A stretch of 6,875 nt of DNA, from contig DNXT01000394.1 of the NCBI GenBank assembly GCA_003505795.1, positions 1 through 6,875 of the forward strand. The letters run 5' to 3'. The first letter of the stretch is position 1; each line of letters starts with the position of its first letter. Below, in pieces: positions 1 through 5,613 of this stretch. The DNA is from Lysobacteraceae bacterium (GTDB taxonomy: Bacteria > Pseudomonadota > Gammaproteobacteria > Xanthomonadales > Xanthomonadaceae). Both the position numbers and the translations under genes were made by a program. The notes under the pieces were generated by a model. It did not search any database, was not told the origin of the DNA, and saw nothing but the letters and a program-made list of their open reading frames with translations.

Positions 1-62
1 AGCAGTTGGGTGTCGTCCATCGTCGGCTGCGGCTGTCCGCGCCGGTCGTCGTGCTCGTTCAT
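1..62 (-). CDS. Start of a gene coupled to the sigma factor (probable anti-sigma factor), cut by window edge
   Basis: An ATG on the minus strand at 62-60 overlaps the TGA of the sigma-factor gene in an ATGA arrangement, so the two genes share 4 nt and are probably translationally coupled. Only about 20 residues are visible, beginning MNEHDDRRGQPQPTMDDTQL, a charged, hydrophilic start with no signal peptide or membrane segment in view. A second in-frame ATG lies at codon 15. Genes placed directly behind an ECF sigma factor are very often the cognate anti-sigma factor, with a cytoplasmic N-terminal sigma-binding part and a later membrane helix. That identity is inferred from position only; the visible residues do not prove it. 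Confidence 0.6.
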   Translation of the reverse strand, partial: MNEHDDRRGQPQPTMDDTQL

Positions 63-643
63 GCGGGTTCTCCCAGACGGGTGCGCAACAGGCCGCGCGC
101 CCGATGCAGCTGGGCCTTGGAGCTGCCTACGGCCATCTGCAGTTCCTCGGCTATCTCGTGGTGTTTCCAACCTTCGATATCGTGCAGCACCAGCACCGCC
201 CGCGCGCGCGGCGGCAACGTCTCCAGGGCGCGTTCCAGGTCCAGCTCGGTGGCGTGGCAGCGCGACGCGCCTTCCAGCGCCTCCAGCCGGTCCATGCCGC
301 CATCCTCGAGCTCGAGGTCGGTGGAGCTGGAGCGGGCCCGCAGCTCCATCAGCGCGGTGTTGACCGCCAGCCGGTGCAGCCAGGTGGACAGCGCGCTCTG
401 GAAGCGGAACTGGGGCAGCGCCCGCCAGGCCTTGATGAAGGTCTCCTGCAGCACGTCGTCCGCGCGTGCCGCGTTGCCGCCGCACAGGCGCCAGACCACC
501 GAGTACAGGCGCGGCGAATGCCGCCGGTAGATCGCCTCGTATGCGCCGGCGTCGCCGCTGGCGGCCGAACGCGCCAGCGACGCGTCGTCGTCGGAGGATG
601 CGGCGGCAGTGGGCAGGGTCGAGAGCACGGTCGTATCGAGCAT
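59..643 (-). CDS. ECF-type RNA polymerase sigma factor (sigma-70 family, RpoE-like)
   Basis: The product is 194 residues, the usual size of an extracytoplasmic-function sigma factor, which directs RNA polymerase to a small stress or envelope regulon. Sigma region 2 spans about residues 27-100, with the core-binding and -10-reading signature DDVLQETFIKAWR at 62-74 and FQSALSTWLHRLAVN at 81-95. A linker rich in Ser, Glu and Asp (about 104-130) leads to sigma region 4 at about 134-190, with LPPRARAVLVLHDIEGWKHH at 143-162 and the helix-turn-helix ending SSKAQLHRAR at 174-183. Regions 1 and 3 are absent, as expected for this class. I chose the ATG at 643-641 because the longer in-frame reading begins inside a REP-like repeat. 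No clear Shine-Dalgarno precedes it. It is followed with a 4-nt overlap by a likely anti-sigma gene. The family is secure; the regulon is unknown. Confidence 0.93.
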   Translation of the reverse strand: MLDTTVLSTLPTAAASSDDDASLARSAASGDAGAYEAIYRRHSPRLYSVVWRLCGGNAARADDVLQETFIKAWRALPQFRFQSALSTWLHRLAVNTALMELRARSSSTDLELEDGGMDRLEALEGASRCHATELDLERALETLPPRARAVLVLHDIEGWKHHEIAEELQMAVGSSKAQLHRARGLLRTRLGEPA

Positions 644-672
644 ACCGGTTGGATGCCGGCAAGCGTCAGAAG

Positions 673-700
673 GTTTAGACCCGGCGCTGGAATTTTTCCA
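673..700 (-). promoter_or_regulatory. Possible ECF-type promoter and palindrome upstream of the sigma gene
   Basis: On the minus strand, GGAAAAATT (699-691) is followed by GTCTAAAC (680-673), about 30 nt before the sigma ATG. This resembles the GGAAC / TCTAA pattern of RpoE-type promoters and would fit autoregulation. The first G of the -35-like element is only 20 nt from the TCTAA, about 3 nt shorter than the classic E. coli sigma-E spacing. The -35-like element overlaps a perfect inverted repeat TGGAA-TTT-TTCCA at 688-700, which could instead be an operator. Treat it as a candidate. Confidence 0.3.
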
Positions 701-738
701 AGGTACTGTTCCCGGTGGATGTGGAGCCGGCGCGGCGG

Positions 739-766
739 ACCTTTGTCCCTCCCACAAAAGCAACCG
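739..766 (-). repeat. REP-like intergenic repeat, copy A
   Basis: The minus strand reads GTGGGAGGGAC at 755-745, then AAAGGTCC, so GGGAC...GTCC can form a short hairpin. The same 11-nt core occurs at 819-809 (minus) and 4447-4457 (plus). Outside the core this copy has diverged. It sits between the sigma gene and the small gene at 927, with no coding role visible. Confidence 0.6.
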
Positions 767-800
767 CCATGCGCGGGGTCGACCGATTTCACTGCGGCGC

Positions 801-851
801 GGGCTGGAGTCCCTCCCACAGGTCGCCGCCCGATACGAACAGAGCCTGTTC
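801..851 (-). repeat. REP-like intergenic repeat, copy B
   Basis: On the minus strand the unit runs from a GAACAGGCTCTGTTC palindrome (851-837) through ATCGGG and GCGACC to GTGGGAGGGACTCCAGCCC (819-801). It aligns along its whole length with the plus-strand copy at 4415-4466: ATCGGG, GCGACC, GTGGGAGGGACT and CAGCCC are identical, separated by single or double mismatches. The shared length well beyond the core makes this a dispersed repeat and not chance GC-rich similarity. It is 55 nt from copy A in the same orientation. Confidence 0.7.
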
Positions 852-912
852 TAAACCCTTCGCGTGCCAGGCGCATCCAAGTGCCATGGCCCGTGCTGCG
901 GGCCTCCCCGCC

Positions 913-919
913 GGAGGAG
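913..919 (+). promoter_or_regulatory. Strong Shine-Dalgarno deciding a GTG start
   Basis: GGAGGAG lies 7 nt before the GTG at 927. It is one of the strongest ribosome binding sites in the window and is the main reason for placing the start of the small gene at a GTG, not at the in-frame ATG at 864, which has no comparable site. Confidence 0.75.
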
Positions 920-926
920 TCTTCCC

Positions 927-1229
927 GTGTCCCATGTCCTCAGCCTGCTGCTGGCCCTGTGCAACGGCGCGTGCAGCCTGCCCCTGCCCGGCCACGTGAT
1001 CGAAGTCACCGCCAGCGCGACCGGGATCGATGGCTGCCTGCGGTCCCTGGCCCGGCCGGGCGTCCGCCTGTGCACGCGGGACCTGCCGCGCTACCGGCAG
1101 GAGGCGCTGCACTGGGTCGCCCGGCTGTGGACCACGCTGCCACCGCGCCACGGCATGGATGGTGGCTACACCGTCCACGCCGCCACGCAGGAGCGCGGCG
1201 CGGCGCCGCGCGGTGGCGCGCCGACCTGA
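927..1229 (+). CDS. Small hypothetical protein, 100 residues
   Basis: I do not recognise this protein. It begins at a GTG 7 nt behind GGAGGAG and ends at TGA 1227-1229. Nearly all codons end in G or C, which supports real coding. The N-terminus (VSHVLSLLLALCNGACSLPL) is hydrophobic over about residues 4-16 but has no basic residue before the hydrophobic run, and no canonical lipobox precedes C12 or C16, so export is uncertain. The middle (about 34-75) is basic and rich in Arg, Leu and Trp, with DLPRYRQEALHWVARLWTTL at 52-71. It has cysteines at 12, 16, 37 and 49. The tail (about 76-100) is Gly/Ala-rich and probably disordered. It precedes the acyl-CoA synthetase by 69 nt on the same strand and could share its transcript. 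It may be a family restricted to this lineage. Confidence 0.65.
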   Translation: MSHVLSLLLALCNGACSLPLPGHVIEVTASATGIDGCLRSLARPGVRLCTRDLPRYRQEALHWVARLWTTLPPRHGMDGGYTVHAATQERGAAPRGGAPT

Positions 1230-1298
1230 CGCGGACCGCCATGACCTGAAGCGCCGGGCTGTGGTCAAATCCCGGCAGGCCCGCCTGTCACGTCGTCC

Positions 1299-2990
<1,692 letters not shown>

Positions 2991-3018
2991 GGCGCTCGCG
3001 GCCTGCCGCCGCCCTCTC

Positions 3019-3024
3019 TACAAT
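3019..3024 (+). promoter_or_regulatory. -10-like element for the mechanosensitive channel gene
   Basis: TACAAT stands 29 nt after the stop of the acyl-CoA synthetase, within the context CTACAATGCGGCGG. A transcript from it would begin near 3031 and carry a short leader to the channel start. A very similar TCTAGAATGCCGCC stands before leucine dehydrogenase at 5434. No good -35 hexamer was found. An in-frame ATG overlaps this element and is therefore unlikely to be the start of the channel. Confidence 0.45.
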
Positions 3025-3061
3025 GCGGCGGCTACCGTCCGACGTCTCCGTGCAACCGCAT

Positions 3062-3649
3062 ATGCTGCCTGTCTTCCCCGCCATGATCCGCGACCTGCTG
3101 CCGCGCTGGAACCAGCGCCTGCTCGACGTGCTGGTACCCACCGTGGAGATCGCGCTGATCGTGCTGGCCGCGATCGTGGTGCGGCTGGTGCTGCGCCAGC
3201 TGCTGCGCAAGCTCGGCGAGCACTACCACGTGCCGATGGAAATGATGATCGGCATCCGCCGCATAGGCAGCTTCGTGGTCTCGGTGGTGGCGGTATTGCT
3301 GATCCTGAGCCGGCTCGGGGTCTCGCCGGCGGTGCTGTGGACCGCCTTCACCGGCTTCGCCGCGGTGGGCGCGGTCGCGTTCTTCGCCGCATGGAGCGTG
3401 CTGTCCAACATCTTCTGCACGTTCCTGATCGTCACCACCCGTCCGTTCCGCCTGCACGACCACATCGAACTGCTGGAGAACGGCGAGAAGCCCGGGTTGA
3501 AGGGCAAGGTGATCGACATCAACGTGATCTACACCACGCTGCAGGAAACCGGCGAGCATGCCGAGGGCACCGTGCTGCAGATCCCCAACAGCCTGTTCTT
3601 CCAGCGCACCACCCGGCGCTGGCGCGACAGCGGCCTGGGCGGCGGCTGA
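3062..3649 (+). CDS. Small MscS-family mechanosensitive ion channel
   Basis: The 195-residue inner-membrane protein matches the core of the MscS family, which opens under membrane tension to release solutes on osmotic downshock. Three membrane helices are visible at about residues 27-48, 68-93 and 94-124. The last is the Gly/Ala-rich pore helix (GFAAVGAVAFFAAWSVLSNI at 98-117), leading into the beta domain with TTRPFRLHDHIEL (125-137), GKVIDINVIYTTLQ (148-161) and VLQIPNSLFFQRTTRRW (171-187). The chain stops soon after the beta domain, so the C-terminal alpha/beta cage of E. coli MscS (286 residues) is missing; short homologues of this kind are known. The start is uncertain: ATG 3062 is preferred, but GTG 3050 and ATG 3083 are in frame and none has a clear ribosome binding site. 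Its stop is 1 nt from that of the convergent zinc-finger gene. Confidence 0.88.
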   Translation: MLPVFPAMIRDLLPRWNQRLLDVLVPTVEIALIVLAAIVVRLVLRQLLRKLGEHYHVPMEMMIGIRRIGSFVVSVVAVLLILSRLGVSPAVLWTAFTGFAAVGAVAFFAAWSVLSNIFCTFLIVTTRPFRLHDHIELLENGEKPGLKGKVIDINVIYTTLQETGEHAEGTVLQIPNSLFFQRTTRRWRDSGLGGG

Positions 3650-3650
3650 T

Positions 3651-3917
3651 TCAGCGCAGCTGGCTGTCCTTGCTACCGCGGCGGTTGTAGCCGCTGTGCA
3701 GGCCCTGCTCCTCGTCGTGGGCCTGCTGGCAATCGACGCACAGGCGCACGCCCGGCACCGCGCGCCGGCGCGCCTCGGGGATGGGCGCATCGCACTCCTC
3801 GCAGCGTTCCAGCCCGGGGCCGCGGGCCAGCTGGCTGCGCGCCCGCTTGATCGCATCGTCCACGGTCGCGTCGATCTGGTCCTGGACCGCGCCGTCGCCC
3901 GCCCATCCGGTCGCCAT
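3651..3917 (-). CDS. DksA/TraR-family C4-type zinc-finger protein (YbiI-like)
   Basis: The 88-residue protein has the same length as E. coli YbiI and carries the DksA/TraR zinc finger CEEC (39-42) and CVDC (60-63), with Cys39, Cys42, Cys60 and Cys63 as ligands and PIPEARRRAVPGVRL between them. The N-terminal 30 residues form a helix containing DQIDATVDDAIKRARSQLA. The long coiled coil with the acidic tip that DksA pushes into the RNA polymerase secondary channel is absent, so it is a short relative and not DksA itself. Its function is poorly known in the family; binding to RNA polymerase is possible. GGGAG on the minus strand (3928-3924) stands 6 nt before the ATG, supporting this start. It converges on the channel gene and is divergent from the DUF2789 gene. 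Confidence 0.9.
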   Translation of the reverse strand: MATGWAGDGAVQDQIDATVDDAIKRARSQLARGPGLERCEECDAPIPEARRRAVPGVRLCVDCQQAHDEEQGLHSGYNRRGSKDSQLR

Positions 3918-4049
3918 GGTTTTCTCCCATTGCCTGCCTCAAGCTCCGAAATGACGTCGGCGCAGGCCGTTTCCAAGGGTGGTCCTGCACGCGACACTGA
4001 ACCGGATGCCGGTAGTCTTGCCGGCGACCGCATCTCTCGTGGAACCTCC

Positions 4050-4295
4050 ATGGAAAAGCCCGTACACCCCTTCTCGGAACTGTTCGCCCAGTTGGGCCTG
4101 CCCTCGGACGAAGCCGGCATCCGCGGCTTCATCGCCAGCCACTCGCCCCTGCCCGCCGACGTCAGGCTGGAAGAAGCGCCGTTCTGGACCCCGGCGCAGG
4201 CGCAGCTGCTGCGCGAGGAACGCATCGACGATGCCGACTGGATCGAGACCATCGACCAGTTGAATCTTGCCCTGCACGCGACGCCGGACGCCTGA
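4050..4295 (+). CDS. DUF2789 family protein
   Basis: The 81-residue soluble protein beginning MEKPVHPFSELFAQLGLPSD matches the pattern I know for the DUF2789 family: an N-terminal HPFSELFAQLGLPSDEAGIR (6-25), then FIASHSPL (27-34), an acidic FWTPAQAQLLREE (45-57) and a C-terminal DADWIETIDQLNLALH (61-76). The family has no established function; members are small, all-helical and found mainly in gammaproteobacteria. There is no signal peptide, membrane segment or cysteine. The ATG is the first that gives this family start; upstream in-frame codons belong to the opposite-strand gene and the intergenic region. The ribosome binding site is weak (GTGGA about 6 nt upstream). It is transcribed away from the zinc-finger gene and looks monocistronic. 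Confidence 0.85.
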   Translation: MEKPVHPFSELFAQLGLPSDEAGIRGFIASHSPLPADVRLEEAPFWTPAQAQLLREERIDDADWIETIDQLNLALHATPDA

Positions 4296-4414
4296 TCGCA
4301 GGCGCACCTGCCGGTTGTCGTTTCGGCGACTCCGATCGCCGGGCGGGTGCGGACCGGCACCGTGGTCGAATGCAACGCCGCTCGATGCCCGTTCTCCCTG
4401 CAAGCGTGGCTTTT

Positions 4415-4472
4415 TCCCGGGCCCTGCCCGCATCGGGGAGCGACCGGTGGGAGGGACTTCAGCCCCTCCCAC
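4415..4472 (+). repeat. REP-like intergenic repeat, copy C, with a strong hairpin
   Basis: This copy runs from TCCCGGGCCCTGCCC through ATCGGG (4432-4437) and GCGACC to GTGGGAGGGACTTCAGC and CCCTCCCAC. GTGGGAGGG (4447-4455) and CCCTCCCAC (4464-4472) form a perfect 9-bp stem with an 8-nt loop. It aligns with copy B on the other strand at 801-851. It occupies most of the informative sequence in the 4296-4520 gap, between the DUF2789 stop and the convergent DUF1328 stop, where it could also help end transcription, although no T-run follows on either strand. Confidence 0.75.
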
Positions 4473-4520
4473 ACCACGGCGGCCCGCAGCCGGGCCGTCG
4501 CAGAGGCAATTGGATACGCG

Positions 4521-4694
4521 CTATCCCACCTTCTTCGCCACGCTCATCCCGATGATGAACAGCACGATGGCGATGATGATGCCTGCCCAGAACAGGAACT
4601 TGGCGATGCCCATCGCCGCGCCCGCCGCCCCGCCGAAGCCCAGCGCACCCGCGATGAGCCCGATGATGGCGAATACGATGGCCCACTTGATCAT
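4521..4694 (-). CDS. DUF1328/YtjA-family small membrane protein
   Basis: The 57-residue protein reads MIKWAIVFAIIGLIAGALGF at 1-20, then GGAAGAAMGIAKFLFWAGII (21-40) and ends in GMSVAKKVG. This is the classic pattern of the DUF1328 (YtjA) family of about 50-60 residues. Two hydrophobic helices, about 4-20 and 30-50, are separated by a Gly/Ala-rich turn, giving a small inner-membrane hairpin with a basic C-terminal tail. The family has no firm function; in several bacteria members are stress-induced. The start is well supported: GGAGGA on the minus strand (4704-4699) lies 4 nt before the ATG. It is divergent from the metallopeptidase gene, with an imperfect palindrome between them. Confidence 0.92.
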   Translation of the reverse strand: MIKWAIVFAIIGLIAGALGFGGAAGAAMGIAKFLFWAGIIIAIVLFIIGMSVAKKVG

Positions 4695-4714
4695 GATGTC
4701 CTCCAGTTTCCCGG

Positions 4715-4756
4715 CCGACCCGCGTGCGCCGGCACATGTTGCCGGCGTGCGGTCGG
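4715..4756. promoter_or_regulatory. Large imperfect palindrome in a divergent intergenic region
   Basis: GCCGGCA (4728-4734) and TGCCGGC (4740-4746) form a perfect 7-bp inverted repeat around CATGT. It is nested inside a second pair, CCGACC (4715-4720) and GGTCGG (4751-4756), with unequal internal arms of 7 and 4 nt. It lies 10 nt upstream of the ribosome binding site of the DUF1328 gene and about 110 nt before the metallopeptidase gene. It could be an operator or a hairpin in the DUF1328 leader; the sequence alone does not decide. Confidence 0.45.
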
Positions 4757-4852
4757 TCCGGCGGCAACGCTACGCCTGCGCCCGTGCGGCAGCCGTGAGC
4801 GGCGCAGCAGCGACGCGTGAATTCGGTCGCGCTCCGGCATGGCCGCGCGCGC

Positions 4853-4858
4853 TAAAGT
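4853..4858 (+). promoter_or_regulatory. -10-like element placing the metallopeptidase on a near-leaderless transcript
   Basis: TAAAGT ends 6 nt before the ATG at 4865, and no Shine-Dalgarno precedes that ATG. If it acts as a -10 element, transcription would begin at or within a base or two of the start codon. I found no convincing -35 hexamer. Confidence 0.4.
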
Positions 4859-4864
4859 GATGCG

Positions 4865-5365
4865 ATGAATCGGCTCAAGTACCTGGCCGGCTATCCGGCC
4901 GAACTCCAGCAGCAGGCAAGCGCGCTGATCGCGCAGGGGCGGCTGGGGAAACTGCTGGAAAGCAGGTATCCCGAGCGCCACGCCGTGCGCAACGACCGGC
5001 AGCTGCACGACTACGTGCAGGCGCTGAAGGAGCGCTTCCTGCGCCAGTCGCCGCCGCTGCACAAGGCGATCTACGACAACCACCTGCAGGTGCTGCGGCA
5101 TGCACTGGGAACCCATACCACCGTCTCGCGCGTGCAGGGCCCGCGGCTCAAGGCCAGCCGCGAGATCCGCATCGCCAGCGTGTTCCGCGACGCGCCGGCG
5201 CCGTTCCTGAAGATGATCGTGGTGCACGAGCTGGCGCACCTGAAGCAAAGCGACCACAACAAGGCCTTCTACCAGCTATGCAACCACATGGCGCCGGACT
5301 ACCACCAGCTCGAGTTCGACTTCCGCCTCTACCTGACCCTTCACGAAAATGAAACCGCGCGCTGA
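4865..5365 (+). CDS. YgjP-like zinc metallopeptidase domain protein
   Basis: The 166-residue cytoplasmic protein carries HELAH at 121-125 in the context MIVVHELAHLKQSDHNKAFY. His121 and His125 would bind zinc, Glu122 is the catalytic base, and His131 in DHNKAFY fits the third ligand of the YgjP-like/WLM gluzincin group. The family is usually annotated as M48-type or YgjP-like metallopeptidase; physiological substrates are unknown. The N-terminal part (1-75) is helical and charged, and the segment THTTVSRVQGPRLKASREIR (84-103) precedes the active-site helix, as in YgjP proteins, although the usual tryptophan-rich strand there is not obvious. There is no signal peptide or membrane helix. The start at the first ATG has no ribosome binding site but sits directly behind a TAAAGT element. 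It is on the same strand as leucine dehydrogenase, 248 nt upstream, and probably separate from it. Confidence 0.87.
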   Translation: MNRLKYLAGYPAELQQQASALIAQGRLGKLLESRYPERHAVRNDRQLHDYVQALKERFLRQSPPLHKAIYDNHLQVLRHALGTHTTVSRVQGPRLKASREIRIASVFRDAPAPFLKMIVVHELAHLKQSDHNKAFYQLCNHMAPDYHQLEFDFRLYLTLHENETAR

Positions 5366-5435
5366 CTAGGATGCGGATCAATCGCAAGCGATCGTGAGAC
5401 CCATGCTGCGATGCACATCGTCCCGGCAATTGGTC

Positions 5436-5441
5436 TAGAAT
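5436..5441 (+). promoter_or_regulatory. -10-like element for leucine dehydrogenase
   Basis: TAGAAT in the context TCTAGAATGCCGCC predicts a start of transcription near 5448. A weak -35 candidate TGCACA (5412-5417) lies 18 nt upstream. The context is nearly the same as that of the channel gene promoter at 3017-3030. It would give leucine dehydrogenase a leader of roughly 165 nt. Confidence 0.5.
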
Positions 5442-5449
5442 GCCGCCGC

Positions 5450-5492
5450 GCGACGCTCAGGACCTGCTCCGGACCCGTCGCTTTTTTGTTTT
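5450..5492 (+). terminator. Terminator-like hairpin with T-tract at the head of the leucine dehydrogenase leader
   Basis: GCGACG (5450-5455) pairs with CGTCGC (5476-5481), directly followed by TTTTTTGTTTT (5482-5492). The 20-nt loop holds only weak internal pairing (GGA 5460-5462 with TCC 5468-5470). The layout is that of an intrinsic terminator or attenuator. It could end transcription from the metallopeptidase gene, whose stop is 85 nt upstream, or stop transcripts starting at about 5448 after some 45 nt. The 6-bp stem is short for an efficient terminator. Confidence 0.5.
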
Positions 5493-5503
5493 GCGCAGTG
5501 GGC

Positions 5504-5595
5504 GCGAGTCGCTCGCAACAACCCGCACCCCCGTGTGCGGGGAGCAGAATCGATCCCAGGCACAGTTCCCGGTCGCCGAGGCCCCGCCCGGCGAC
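5504..5595 (+). promoter_or_regulatory. Structured leader of leucine dehydrogenase: three further hairpins
   Basis: Three inverted repeats follow in a row: GCGAG-TCG-CTCGC (5504-5516), CCCGCAC-CCCCGT-GTGCGGG (5522-5541) and GTCGCCG (5572-5578) with CGGCGAC (5589-5595) around a 10-nt loop. The last ends 6 nt before the GGAG ribosome binding site (5602-5605). GTCGC at 5508-5512 could also pair with GCGAC at 5450-5454, in competition with the first hairpin's CGTCGC. I do not recognise a known riboswitch and see no short leader peptide rich in branched-chain residues. Some hairpins are expected by chance at this GC content. Confidence 0.4.
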
Positions 5596-5613
5596 TCCCA
5601 CGGAGCCCTACCA

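Noticed and set aside
644..763. N-terminal extension of the sigma factor by 40 residues
   Set aside because: The extra codons are read from a REP-like repeat and the promoter-like region, and the extension resembles no sigma-factor sequence.
837..851. GAACAGAGCCTGTTC as a LexA box
   Set aside because: The half-site spacing (GAAC-N7-GTTC) fits neither the CTGT-N8-ACAG nor the GAAC-N4-GTTC type, and no SOS gene is nearby.
4013..4018. TAGTCT as a promoter -10 for the DUF2789 gene
   Set aside because: The match is poor at the last positions and I see no -35 at a suitable distance; too weak to list as a feature.
5440..5613. N-terminal extension of leucine dehydrogenase to an ATG at 5440
   Set aside because: That ATG overlaps the -10 element, the added residues match nothing in the family, and the ATG at 5614 has a proper ribosome binding site and the family-typical start.
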